DNA from: Candidatus Pacearchaeota archaeon
GTDB lineage: Archaea; Nanobdellota; Nanobdellia; Pacearchaeales; GW2011-AR1
Length of the DNA: 42,718 nt
NCBI GenBank assembly: GCA_019662115.1
Contig: JAIFVW010000003.1
Span: forward strand, 1-42,718
Reading direction: 5' to 3'
How positions within the stretch are numbered: the stretch's first letter is position 1; every line of letters starts with the position of its first letter. A program made the position numbers and the translations under genes. Positions 17,896 through 27,425 of the stretch are shown here, one piece after another. A model generated the notes under the pieces. The model made no database searches. It saw only the letters and a list, made by a program, of their open reading frames with translations, and was not told where the DNA came from.

Positions 17896-18233
17896 TGGCC
17901 ACAAACACTTTAGCAAGATCAAGAACTAGAAAAAATAATCTTAATGATATTGAAAAGAAAATATTAACAGGATTAATATCGAGGCATTTTGGTGTTACTG
18001 AGGTATTGGCTAAATCTACTAGGAGAGCTATTAATAGTGGCGAGGAATTTATTGTGGGTGATAAATCAAGACAATACGGCTATCTCTTTTTTAATAATCT
18101 TAGAAGCCCTAATTATGAGAAAAATATGCAAAGAACATTGAGAGAATATGAGGACGACAATAACAAACCAATTCATTATATATTTATAGACAGACAGAAT
18201 AAGTTGGCTGGCTTTCATTGGAGGAAGAGATAA
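17895..18233 (+). CDS. Uncharacterised 112-aa protein inside the ribosomal operon
   Basis: Starts within the S28e stop (TAATGG) and ends in the L24e start (TAATGG); no family recognised. Confidence 0.8.
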   Translation: MATNTLARSRTRKNNLNDIEKKILTGLISRHFGVTEVLAKSTRRAINSGEEFIVGDKSRQYGYLFFNNLRSPNYEKNMQRTLREYEDDNNKPIHYIFIDRQNKLAGFHWRKR

Positions 18234-18490
18234 TGGTGAAATGTGTTTTCTGCGGCAAAGATGAAAGTTTTCACAAGGGAGTGCACCTTATTCATAATAA
18301 TGGAACAATAAGCTATTTCTGCTCAAGTAAATGCAGAAAAAATGCCCTGAAATTGGAGAGAGATAAGAGAAAACTCAAGTGGACTGAAGCATATAGGCTT
18401 GCAAGAATCCATGCAGAATTACAGTCGGAAAAGGCAAAGGCCAAGAAGGAAGAGAAAAAAGAAGATAAGCCGAAAAAGAGCAAAAAGTAA
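18233..18490 (+). CDS. rpl24e: Ribosomal protein L24e
   Basis: MVKCVFCGKDESFHKGVHLIHNNGTISYFCSSKCRKNALKLERDKRKLKWTEAYR with CxxC...CxxxC zinc motif and Lys-rich tail. Start set at ATG 18233. Confidence 0.96.
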   Translation: MVKCVFCGKDESFHKGVHLIHNNGTISYFCSSKCRKNALKLERDKRKLKWTEAYRLARIHAELQSEKAKAKKEEKKEDKPKKSKK

Positions 18491-18580
18491 CTTTTCTTTA
18501 ATTTTATCGTCGACAAATTCATTTTTCTTGTAGAAAGGTTTTTAAAGGAAGTTTTGTTTTTGTGGCTGGAGAATTTAACC

Positions 18581-20482
18581 ATGGGTGATCAAAAAACTGA
18601 TAAAAAGGACTATTCGGCGGAGAAAATCCGTGTTCTAGAAGGATTAGAAGGTGTTAGATTAAGGCCTGCAATGTATATAGGAAGCACAAGCAAGCCTGGA
18701 TTGCATCACTTAGTATATGAGATAGTTGATAATTCGGTTGATGAGGCTATGGGAGGCCATTGCGATAAAATTACAGTATCTCTGAACAAAGATGGAAGTG
18801 TAACTGTTGTTGATAATGGTCGTGGAATTCCAGTTGATCTTCATCCTGTATACAAAAGGCCTGCACTGGAAATAGTGGTTACTAGATTGCATGCCGGAGG
18901 AAAATTCGACAAGGGAAGCTATGCTGTTTCTGGAGGATTACATGGAGTTGGAATCAGCGTTGTTGCAGCACTTTCAACTTTGATGAAAGTAACTGTAAAG
19001 AAGGGAGGAAAAATTTATCATCAGGAATACAAGATTGGAAAGCCATTGCATGATGTCAAGGTTATTGGAGAGTCTGAGAAAGGAGAGCATGGAACTACTG
19101 TAACATTCTACCCTGATGACACTATATTTTCAACCACAAAGTTTGACTTTTCTTTGCTAGAGACACGGTTCAGAGAAATTGCTTTTCTTAACAAGGGACT
19201 TACTATTGTATTAAGCGAAGAGGCAACAAAGAAAAAAGAAGAGTTCTATTATGAGGGTGGTCTTGTTGAATTTGTCAAGTGGGTTAACACTGGAAAAGAA
19301 ACTTTGCACAAGCCTATTTATTTTGTTAAGCAAGAGGCTGGAGTTGTTGTAGAGGGTTCTGTTCAGTATAACGATGGATATCAGGAGAATGTCTTGAGTT
19401 TCGTTAACACTATCAATACAATTGAGGGTGGAACTCACGTTGTTGGATTCAAGACTGCGCTGACCAGAGCGATTAATGATTATGCAAACAAGAACAAGAT
19501 GATTAAGGATGAGAACCTTACAGGTGATGATGTTCGTGAAGGATTAACTGCAGTTATATCTGTAAAAGTTCCTGAACCTCAATTTGAAGGACAGACTAAG
19601 ACCAAGCTTGGAAATAGCGAGGTAAAAGGAATTGTTGATAGCGTTACAATGAATTCATTGATAATGTTCTTTGAGGAAAATCCTGCTATTGCAAAGAGAG
19701 TTGTAATAAAAGCACTTGAGGCTCAGAAAGCAAGAAATGCTGCAAAGAAGGCAAAGGATCTTGTAAGAAGAAAGAGCGCTTTTGGTTTGGGAGGACTTCC
19801 TGGAAAATTAGCTGACTGTTCGGCTAAGAGTAGTGAGAATACAGAATTATTTCTTGTAGAGGGAGACTCTGCTGGTGGAAGCGCAAAGCAAGCAAGAAAC
19901 AAAGAATTTCAGGCAATACTTCCTTTGAAGGGAAAAATCTTGAATGTAGAAAAGGCAAACCCTATCAAAGTTCTTTCAAACGAAGAGGTTTCTAATCTTA
20001 TAACTGCTGTTGGAATGGGCATAGGAGAGCAAATGGATCCAACTAAATTAAGATATTCTAAAGTTATAATAATGACTGATGCAGACGTTGATGGAGCACA
20101 CATCAGAACTTTGTTATTGACCTTCTTCTTCAGATTCATGCCTGATTTAATTAAAAATGGGAATATCTACATTGCAGTTTCACCTTTGTATAGAGTTAGA
20201 AAGAGAAAAGATCATTATGTTTTCTCGGATGAAGAGTTGAAGGAGCTTATCTCCAAATTAGGAGGAAGTGCAGAGGTTCTTAGATTCAAAGGATTAGGAG
20301 AAATGAATGCAGATCAGCTGTGGGAGACTACTATGGATCCTAAAGCTAGATTATTGAAAAAAGTAACTATTGAAGATGCAGGAAAGGCAAACGAAGTATT
20401 CTCGAAACTTATGGGAGATGATGTTGAGCCTAGAAGACAGTTTATTGCAGAAAGAGCCAAGGAGGCAATGGTAGACCTATGA
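18581..20482 (+). CDS. gyrB: DNA gyrase subunit B
   Basis: ATG 18581; VLEGLEGVRLRPAMYIGSTSKPGLHHLVYEIVDNSVDEAMGG, VDNGRGIPV, GGLHGVG, TOPRIM ELFLVEGDSAGGSAKQARN, IIMTDADVDGAHIRTLLLTFFFRFMP. Confidence 0.97.
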   Translation: MGDQKTDKKDYSAEKIRVLEGLEGVRLRPAMYIGSTSKPGLHHLVYEIVDNSVDEAMGGHCDKITVSLNKDGSVTVVDNGRGIPVDLHPVYKRPALEIVVTRLHAGGKFDKGSYAVSGGLHGVGISVVAALSTLMKVTVKKGGKIYHQEYKIGKPLHDVKVIGESEKGEHGTTVTFYPDDTIFSTTKFDFSLLETRFREIAFLNKGLTIVLSEEATKKKEEFYYEGGLVEFVKWVNTGKETLHKPIYFVKQEAGVVVEGSVQYNDGYQENVLSFVNTINTIEGGTHVVGFKTALTRAINDYANKNKMIKDENLTGDDVREGLTAVISVKVPEPQFEGQTKTKLGNSEVKGIVDSVTMNSLIMFFEENPAIAKRVVIKALEAQKARNAAKKAKDLVRRKSAFGLGGLPGKLADCSAKSSENTELFLVEGDSAGGSAKQARNKEFQAILPLKGKILNVEKANPIKVLSNEEVSNLITAVGMGIGEQMDPTKLRYSKVIIMTDADVDGAHIRTLLLTFFFRFMPDLIKNGNIYIAVSPLYRVRKRKDHYVFSDEELKELISKLGGSAEVLRFKGLGEMNADQLWETTMDPKARLLKKVTIEDAGKANEVFSKLMGDDVEPRRQFIAERAKEAMVDL

Positions 20483-20709
20483 GCGAGGAAATTTGCCCAG
20501 AATGTGGATCTGATCAGGTTGATATGATGCCTGGAAGTTCTGGAGTATATATGATTTGCAGGGAATGTGGATATTCCGATAAGACTTCTCTTAGCAAGGA
20601 AAGCGATCAGCTCGATGAGGAAATGGATGAGGAACCTATAAAGAAGGCAGTCAAGAAATCAGTAAAAAAGAAGGCTGTTAAAAAAACTAAGAAGGTGAAG
20701 AAGCGATGA
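20479..20709 (+). CDS. Small zinc-ribbon protein with Lys-rich tail
   Basis: [34 protein letters not shown] (CxxC...CxxC); overlaps both gyrB and gyrA by ATGA. Confidence 0.9.
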   Translation: MSEEICPECGSDQVDMMPGSSGVYMICRECGYSDKTSLSKESDQLDEEMDEEPIKKAVKKSVKKKAVKKTKKVKKR

Positions 20710-23234
20710 ACAAGCCAGTTGATGAAGATGAGGTAGAAAAGGAAATTCTAAAGGAAGAGGAAAAGAGAAGAGAAAAATCTCAGCTTGGAAATGAGAAAGG
20801 AATAATTGGAACCGAAATTGTAGAGGAAATGGAAAAGGCATATATTGACTATGCCATGTCGGTTATTGTGCAGAGAGCATTACCTTCAGTTGAAGATGGA
20901 TTGAAGCCAGTGCATAGAAGAATCTTATGGACTATGAATCTTCTAGGTCTTGATAATTCAAAAGCTACAATAAAATCTGCACGTATTGTCGGAGACACTA
21001 TGGGTAAGTTCCACCCTCATGGTAATATCGCAGTTTATGACGCTTTAGTTCGTATGGCTCAGGACTTTTCATTAAGATATCCTCTTGTTCATGGACAGGG
21101 TAACCTTGGATCTTTGGATGGAGACTCTGCGGCTGCTGATCGTTATACTGAGGCAAAGCTAAGCAAGATTTCTAGTGAACTGCTTTCTGATGTTGATAAG
21201 GATACAGTAAAAATGCTTCCTAACTACGATAACTCTCTTAAAGAGCCTGAAACTCTTCCAGCGGCGCTCCCTAATCTTCTTTTGAACGGTGCTACCGGTA
21301 TTGCAGTTGGAATGGCTACAAACATTCCTCCTCATAATCTTGTTGAAGTATGTGATGGAATAGTAGAGTATATTCAGAAGCCAAACATAACTGTTGATGA
21401 ACTTGCCGAGATTGTAAAGGGCCCTGATTTTCCTACCGGAGGACTAATTACAGGAAGTGGAATCAAGGATATGTACAAGACCGGAAAGGGAAAAATTATT
21501 GTCAGAGGAAAAACAACAACTGAGGATCATAAGGGAAAAACATGGATAATTATTACAGAAATACCTTACATGGTAAACAAGTCGGATCTTGTAAAGGATA
21601 TTGCAAGGCTGTCTACAGAAAAGAAACTTCCAGATGTCTCAGACTTAAGAGATGAATCTGCAAAGGGAAAAATAAGAGTTGTCATTGAGCTGAAGAAAGA
21701 TGTTGATCCTAAGTTTACATTGAATAAGCTCTACAAGATGACAAACTTACAGACGAGTTTTGATGCTAATCTTCTTGCTCTGGTAGGAAAACAGCCTAGA
21801 GTATTAAATCTTAAGAATATAATTGAAGAATATGTAAAATATAGACAGCTTATAGTTAGAAATAGGACAAAGTTTGACCTAAAGAAGGCAGAGGACAGAA
21901 TTGAGATTGTTCTTGGATTGCTTATTGCATTGAAGGAGATTGATAGGGTTGTTGAATTCATAAAGAAGTCTGAGAATGCAAGTGCAGCTCATGAAGGGCT
22001 TATGAAAAAATTCGATCTGACTGACAGGCAGGCAAAGGCAGTTCTTGAGATAAGGTTGCAACAGTTAACTCATCTTGAATCAGGAAAGCTAAAAGAAGAG
22101 GAGAAAAAACTTAAAGAAATTATAAGCGAGCTAAAAGCAATTCTTGCTGACGAAAAGGAAATTCTTAAAATCATTAGACAGGAAGTTAATGAACTTAAGA
22201 AGAAATATGGTGATGAGAGAAGGACTAAGATTTTGAAGAGAGTTGATGAAATTACAGAGCAGGATTTGATTGAGAAGAAGGACGTTGTTGTCATGATAAC
22301 AGAATCTGGATATTTGAAGAGAGTTGACATGAAGACTTATAGAGAACAAAAAAGAGGGGGAGCGGGTGTTACTGGAACGGATTTGAAGGAAGAGGATTTC
22401 GTAAGGATGCTAATTACATGCTCGACTCACGACTATCTTCTTTTCTTCACATCAAGAGGAAGAGTATACTGGCTTAAGGCTCATGATGTTCCTGCAAGCG
22501 AAAGGCAGAGCAAGGGAAAGGCCATTGTAAATGTACTTGATTTGCGAGAGGAGAAGATTGCAAATGTAATGGCATTAAGGGATTTTGAATCTGGATATGT
22601 AATGTTCGCCACTAAACTTGGATTGGTAAAGAAATTGCCTTTGAAGGATCTTTCAAAACCAAGAAGCACAGGAATAAGAGTTATCAATCTTCCAATGGAT
22701 AACTCAGACTCTATCATCAATGTTGAAAGAGTTTCTGACAAGCAGGAAGTATTGCTTATCACAAAAGACGGGCAAGCAATAAGATTCAATACTGATGAGG
22801 TAAGACCTATGGGAAGGGCAAGTTATGGAGTGAAGGGAGTAGAATTAGACGGAAAGGATGAGGTTATATCTCTAGAGGCTCTTCCATTGGATGGAAAGAC
22901 TACAATACTTACAATTACAACAAAAGGATTTGGAAAGAGATCAGACCTTGAGGAATACAGGAAGACATCAAGAGGAGGGAAGGGAGTAATTAATCTTAAG
23001 ACTACGGATAAGACTGGAGATGTCATTGCCTCTCTTTCTGTTGATGATAAAGATTCTGTAATTGCAACAACGACTAAGGGAATGGTATTGAGAACAAATA
23101 TGAAAGAGCTTAGAGTTATGGGAAGGGCAACACAAGGTGTTCGAGTCATAAAGCTTAAGGATGGAGACAGAGTTGCAAGCGTTGCAAAGGTCCCTCTTGA
23201 AGAGCCTATTGCTCAGCAGACCCTTGATGCTTAG
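20706..23234 (+). CDS. gyrA: DNA gyrase subunit A
   Basis: [30 protein letters not shown], catalytic-Tyr region [17 protein letters not shown], GyrA-box QKRGGAG at 22347-22367, C-terminal pinwheel repeats. Confidence 0.97.
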   Translation: MNKPVDEDEVEKEILKEEEKRREKSQLGNEKGIIGTEIVEEMEKAYIDYAMSVIVQRALPSVEDGLKPVHRRILWTMNLLGLDNSKATIKSARIVGDTMGKFHPHGNIAVYDALVRMAQDFSLRYPLVHGQGNLGSLDGDSAAADRYTEAKLSKISSELLSDVDKDTVKMLPNYDNSLKEPETLPAALPNLLLNGATGIAVGMATNIPPHNLVEVCDGIVEYIQKPNITVDELAEIVKGPDFPTGGLITGSGIKDMYKTGKGKIIVRGKTTTEDHKGKTWIIITEIPYMVNKSDLVKDIARLSTEKKLPDVSDLRDESAKGKIRVVIELKKDVDPKFTLNKLYKMTNLQTSFDANLLALVGKQPRVLNLKNIIEEYVKYRQLIVRNRTKFDLKKAEDRIEIVLGLLIALKEIDRVVEFIKKSENASAAHEGLMKKFDLTDRQAKAVLEIRLQQLTHLESGKLKEEEKKLKEIISELKAILADEKEILKIIRQEVNELKKKYGDERRTKILKRVDEITEQDLIEKKDVVVMITESGYLKRVDMKTYREQKRGGAGVTGTDLKEEDFVRMLITCSTHDYLLFFTSRGRVYWLKAHDVPASERQSKGKAIVNVLDLREEKIANVMALRDFESGYVMFATKLGLVKKLPLKDLSKPRSTGIRVINLPMDNSDSIINVERVSDKQEVLLITKDGQAIRFNTDEVRPMGRASYGVKGVELDGKDEVISLEALPLDGKTTILTITTKGFGKRSDLEEYRKTSRGGKGVINLKTTDKTGDVIASLSVDDKDSVIATTTKGMVLRTNMKELRVMGRATQGVRVIKLKDGDRVASVAKVPLEEPIAQQTLDA

Positions 23235-23272
23235 AATCTAAATTATTAAAAAGACTGATTCTCTATAGGTAT

Positions 23273-23857
23273 ATGCCTGTTAGACTAAGAGAAATACATC
23301 TAACTCGTTCCTTTCCGGATAATTCTGTCGTATTTTTTGGAACTGTAGGTCGTGAAGGTGCAAGTCCAGGCCATGTAGCTCTTCTTCTAGACTATGATTC
23401 TTTACCAGAGGATTGTCATTTTATTATGAATAAAGAAAGAGTTTGGAGTACACCAGCAAGTTTTGAGATACCTACTATGAAGGATGTACGTATGGATTTT
23501 TCTCTTGAAAGGGAAGTAGCTAAAGTAACTCTTGTTCGATCACTAATAAGAGAGAATGATATTTCTTCGCTTGAAGTGTATGACAATCACAATAATTTCC
23601 TTGCAGAGGTTTGGCCTAGAAGATGGTGGACTACAGGACTTCTTTCTAAAGCTGCGATAAGCTATGGTGTTATGCGTGCTCAACGTTATGCTATTGATGG
23701 CAAGAAGTCGTACAAATCTCTTCGTCGTAAAATTAATGATGTGACATTACAGCTTCGAGATGGGATGAGAATCACCCAATCATGTTACGAGGATATGGAG
23801 AAGAAATTACAGGGACTCTATAAGCATGTTTTCAAAGAACTTCAAAAGCCTTCTTAA
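23273..23857 (+). CDS. Hypothetical protein
   Basis: 194-codon ATG ORF, TATA-like AT-rich sequence upstream, no recognised family. Confidence 0.65.
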   Translation: MPVRLREIHLTRSFPDNSVVFFGTVGREGASPGHVALLLDYDSLPEDCHFIMNKERVWSTPASFEIPTMKDVRMDFSLEREVAKVTLVRSLIRENDISSLEVYDNHNNFLAEVWPRRWWTTGLLSKAAISYGVMRAQRYAIDGKKSYKSLRRKINDVTLQLRDGMRITQSCYEDMEKKLQGLYKHVFKELQKPS

Positions 23858-24375
23858 TAATTCCAGTTGTAAACTTGCATGTGCCAGTCGTACTGAGGCT
23901 GGTAGTAATAATCTGAGTTTGAGTTGTCATAAAATTGCGAGTCATAAACTGGTCTTTCCCTGAAGCTTGTTGGGGAGGATCCGCACTGATTTTTGTAATA
24001 ATATGCCTGACATGAAGTCCTTGGGGGAAGATCGTCTGCATAACTTCCTATCTGTTTGTGTATTACATATGGTCTGCTGTAGTCAGGAACAATTACTTTT
24101 ACATAAACAGGATTGGTTGGTTTTGCATAATTTACATAGACCGGATTATATGCGTAGTTAGTATCTTTCTGCTGTGTATATTCCTCTTTCTTTATTGTCT
24201 TTGTTGTCATCTCTTCATATTGGTATAGTTTCGAAGAGGAATCATAATTGCTAGAGCCATAATTGTCAGGCTGATTGAATGTATATGTCTGATAGTTATA
24301 TCCATAGGCTGCGCTAAATTGTAGCATTAATAGAAATGATATAACTGAAAGGCCCAATAAAAACTTTCCATTCAT
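23854..24375 (-). CDS. Secreted Tyr/Asn/Gln-rich hypothetical protein
   Basis: N-terminal signal peptide MNGKFLLGLSVISFLLMLQFSAAYG, then Y/N/Q-rich low-complexity sequence. Confidence 0.65.
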   Translation of the reverse strand: MNGKFLLGLSVISFLLMLQFSAAYGYNYQTYTFNQPDNYGSSNYDSSSKLYQYEEMTTKTIKKEEYTQQKDTNYAYNPVYVNYAKPTNPVYVKVIVPDYSRPYVIHKQIGSYADDLPPRTSCQAYYYKNQCGSSPTSFRERPVYDSQFYDNSNSDYYYQPQYDWHMQVYNWNY

Positions 24376-24439
24376 ACATTAATAATAACTATGTTATATT
24401 TAAGGTTTATTGATTGTTTTTTACTTATAAGAGTAGTAA

Positions 24440-25156
24440 TTATTGCCCAAGTTCTTTGTCTATAGCTGCCTTCAAATCTGACCAGGGTATTGCGCCGCTT
24501 ATTAGCTTTCCGTTGACAAAGAATGCTGGTGTTCCTCTTACTCCATTTGAGGTGCCCATTTCCTCATCTAGCTGGAATTGATTGTTATATTTTCCTGAAG
24601 TGAGGCATTCATTTAACTGGGTCATGTTTGCTCTAATATCTTGAGCCAGAGATTTCATTTTTTCCGTATTGCCTGTATCTTCTTGATTCTCGAATGCCTT
24701 GTCATGGAATTTCCAGAATAGTCCCTGATCATTCAGGCACCATGCTACATTATGAGCTGCCTGTCCTGTTCCATGTCCTGTTGCATATTTGAATACAAGC
24801 TTTACCTTTCCCTCTGCAACATATGTGTCCTTGAGCATTTTTATTGCAGGCTCCCATCCTGGATGCTGAGCTCTTAGAGCATCAGCGGTAGGCTGATTAT
24901 ATCCTGCAGCTGCTGAACAAAATGGGCATGAGAAATCTGAGAATTCATATACTGTAACAGGGGCGCTTTTGTCTCCCAATACGGGAGCGTTTCCTATAGA
25001 GAGAGGAACAAAATCTGTGCTGTTATTTTGGATAGTTGTTGAATGATTAAACAAACCGAAGCCGTTAGTTATCAATCCTACAACGAATAATGCAATAACT
25101 ATTCCTGTAATTATAAGGGCCTTGTTGGCACTTTTTGAATCAATTTGTTCTGCCAT
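24440..25156 (-). CDS. DsbA-like thioredoxin-fold disulfide oxidoreductase, N-terminal TM
   Basis: VTVYEFSDFSCPFCSAAAGYNQPTADAL (CPFC active site), GVRGTPAFFVNGKLISGAIPWSDLKAAIDKEL. Confidence 0.92.
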   Translation of the reverse strand: MAEQIDSKSANKALIITGIVIALFVVGLITNGFGLFNHSTTIQNNSTDFVPLSIGNAPVLGDKSAPVTVYEFSDFSCPFCSAAAGYNQPTADALRAQHPGWEPAIKMLKDTYVAEGKVKLVFKYATGHGTGQAAHNVAWCLNDQGLFWKFHDKAFENQEDTGNTEKMKSLAQDIRANMTQLNECLTSGKYNNQFQLDEEMGTSNGVRGTPAFFVNGKLISGAIPWSDLKAAIDKELGQ

Positions 25157-25233
25157 TGTCTTCTTTATTTTATTAATTATTTAAACATATCGAGCCGTTA
25201 TGTTTTTAAACCACCTTTTCTGTTTCACATTAG

Positions 25234-25305
25234 GCTCGCATAGTCTAGTGGTCAGGACACATCCCTGTCGCGGATGAGACCCGGGTTCAATTCCCGGTGC
25301 GGGCG
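25234..25305 (+). tRNA. tRNA-Asp(GUC)
   Basis: Acceptor GCTCGCA/TGCGGGC, D-arm GTCT/GGAC, anticodon arm CATCC-CTGTCGC-GGATG, T-loop TTCAATT, discriminator G. Confidence 0.95.
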
Positions 25306-25361
25306 CTCTTATTTTATTTATGATCAAAACTTATTTAAATCGTTGTCAACACCACAAAATT

Positions 25362-25631
25362 ATGGGAATCAATGAAAGGCCACTTTTTCACAAGGAAGTA
25401 AGGAATGATGGCTTAAATGGCGGTAAGCGAGAGACTGTTTACCATGCAGGGCCTTTAAACTATACTGTAAATCATAGATATAGTGATGAGTATGATAGAA
25501 AGGTACTTGCAGTTCCTGTCTTTTCCGCACTTCTATTGCTTGGAGGTTATATCTTGTCACATCATATGGAATGCAGGCAGTCTCCAGATCATGATAGGTA
25601 TGTACAGAGCTTAGAGAGCAAGACTAGATAA
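25362..25631 (+). CDS. Hypothetical single-TM small protein
   Basis: ATG 25362; hydrophobic VLAVPVFSALLLLGGYILSHH. Confidence 0.5.
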   Translation: MGINERPLFHKEVRNDGLNGGKRETVYHAGPLNYTVNHRYSDEYDRKVLAVPVFSALLLLGGYILSHHMECRQSPDHDRYVQSLESKTR

Positions 25632-25669
25632 GTTTTATATAACTATTTGATATTATAGGTTAAGATTCT

Positions 25670-26248
25670 ATGGATTTTGATAATTTTCTTGAAGTGGCAG
25701 CAGTTGACAATCAGACTGCAGTATCCTGGACTGGGATGTATCATAAAAGCGTTGATTATCTCTATCTGCATTCATGGGAACTGCTAGTTGCAGTTGGTGT
25801 TTTGATTGTTGGATTTTTCGTCATCAGGATTCTCTCTAATATTATTGGACGAATTTTTAGGAGATGGAAATATGATCAGACTGCAACAACTTTCCTACAA
25901 AGGACACTATCCATATTTTTATGGATTATACTTCTTATTGTTGTTTTAAGCAATCTCGGAATAAATGTAACTGGATTTATTGCAGGGCTTGGGGCTGCAG
26001 GATTCATCATTGGTTTCGCAACTAGGGATATTTTCTCCAATATTGCTGCAGGGCTTTTGCTATTAATATATAAGCCTTTCAGGCGGGGTGATGAGGTAGA
26101 GGTCGCAGGAATAAGAGGAATTGTACAGGAAATTAATATGTCTTTATGCATCTTAGTTGCTGAAAAGGAAACATATATTGCTGTTCCTAATTCTAGAATA
26201 TGGGGTGGGCCAATCAAGAACTTCACTCGCTTGAAAGTTAAGAAATAG
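25670..26248 (+). CDS. Short MscS-family mechanosensitive channel
   Basis: LGINVTGFIAGLGAAGFIIGFATRDIFSNIAAGLLLLIYKPFRRGDEVEVAGIRGIVQEINM (MscS TM3 and beta-domain). Confidence 0.9.
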   Translation: MDFDNFLEVAAVDNQTAVSWTGMYHKSVDYLYLHSWELLVAVGVLIVGFFVIRILSNIIGRIFRRWKYDQTATTFLQRTLSIFLWIILLIVVLSNLGINVTGFIAGLGAAGFIIGFATRDIFSNIAAGLLLLIYKPFRRGDEVEVAGIRGIVQEINMSLCILVAEKETYIAVPNSRIWGGPIKNFTRLKVKK

Positions 26249-26283
26249 GCAAATTATAAATAGATGCATGCTTTCCATATTGT

Positions 26284-26580
26284 ATGAATTCTTTTGATCA
26301 ATTACAGGATATCGTACGTGCGTTGAAGCGTATAAAGAAAGAGGAGAAATTGCGTGTAGAGGATTCTATAGTACTTGATAGCGCTGTAAGGATATACAAC
26401 TCCACAACAATAAACAAATCATCCAAAAGAGAGCCGAGAGATATGAATGCGCCAATAACTGAAAAGCAAATAAAACTATTAAAAGACTTGAATTACGAGG
26501 GAAATATGAACCTAACGAAGTTGCAGGCAACACAACTTATACAAAGATACTTTGAAAATCGAAAGGCTAAATCTCAGTAA
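26284..26580 (+). CDS. Hypothetical protein with ITEKQIKLLKDLNYEG.(M)NLTKLQATQLI motif
   Basis: ATG ORF with TATA tataaatag upstream; C-terminal small helical motif often seen in hypothetical proteins. Confidence 0.65.
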   Translation: MNSFDQLQDIVRALKRIKKEEKLRVEDSIVLDSAVRIYNSTTINKSSKREPRDMNAPITEKQIKLLKDLNYEGNMNLTKLQATQLIQRYFENRKAKSQ

Positions 26581-26617
26581 ACCAAAGTAATTTATATTCT
26601 GTTTCTTACCAGTATGC

Positions 26618-27211
26618 ATGAAATTGTCCCATAATCATTATAAGTATAAGAGAAGAATCATTGTCGGATTATCCTTCATAATCCTTCTTATTATTTATTT
26701 TTTCAAGAATTCTTCATCTTTATTGCGTTCTATTTCATTCATTGCATTGATTGTCTTTTTCTACATTGCAGACCATGTTTTTGACATAAGATTTCAGCCT
26801 AAGCATTATATTTTCATTATTCTTATAGGAGTTTCAAGTTTGTTGTTAAGCCCATTATATTACATATATCCTAATTATGATAAGATACAACACCTTATAC
26901 AGCCAATGCTTTTAGGATCAATGATATTTTACATGGTTTCTAAACTTCCTCTTCAATTAAAGTGGAAGCTGACTTTTACTTTTTTCATCACTGTCGGCTT
27001 GCTTGGATTGTTTGAGATTGGAGAATACGGATTAGACCTGCTTTTTAATCTGAAGTTACAGGGAGTATATTTAAGAGACATTCACGGAGTGGACAAATTC
27101 AATCTTGTACTTAATCGGATAGATGATACAATGATTGACCTTATATTTGGGGTATCTGGAGTCTCTATATATATCATAGGATTATTTTTATACCTAAGAA
27201 AGAAAAATTAA
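26618..27211 (+). CDS. Polytopic membrane protein
   Basis: At least five hydrophobic helices; FEIGEYGLD and DDTMIDLIFG near the C-terminus. Confidence 0.7.
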   Translation: MKLSHNHYKYKRRIIVGLSFIILLIIYFFKNSSSLLRSISFIALIVFFYIADHVFDIRFQPKHYIFIILIGVSSLLLSPLYYIYPNYDKIQHLIQPMLLGSMIFYMVSKLPLQLKWKLTFTFFITVGLLGLFEIGEYGLDLLFNLKLQGVYLRDIHGVDKFNLVLNRIDDTMIDLIFGVSGVSIYIIGLFLYLRKKN

Positions 27212-27216
27212 TTATC

Positions 27217-27390
27217 TTAGTCTATTACTGGATCTTCAAATCCTAGGTTTTCCAGGTCTCCCTCAGGGTGAAGACTGCTTTTCTTCTTTGGCTTTCCACT
27301 TGCAATTTTCCTTCCTCTTGCTCCTGTGTTTTCGTTTAAACCTTCAAGATCTACTACTGGCTCGTTATCTGCTTCTTCATTTTTATTCAT
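27217..27390 (-). CDS. 57-aa hypothetical protein MNKNEEADNEPVVDLEGLNENTGARGRKIASGKPKKKSSLHPEGDLENLGFEDPVID
   Basis: ATG-initiated open frame in an otherwise empty gap, not in the ORF track. Confidence 0.5.
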   Translation of the reverse strand: MNKNEEADNEPVVDLEGLNENTGARGRKIASGKPKKKSSLHPEGDLENLGFEDPVID

Positions 27391-27425
27391 ATTTTAACTA
27401 AGGCTTGCAAGAATAAATAATTTTT

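Noticed and set aside
22070-22330. Several - strand ORFs (21731-23149) opposite gyrA
   Set aside because: Antisense shadows of the A/G-rich gyrA coding strand; Ser/Phe/Leu-rich and without motifs.
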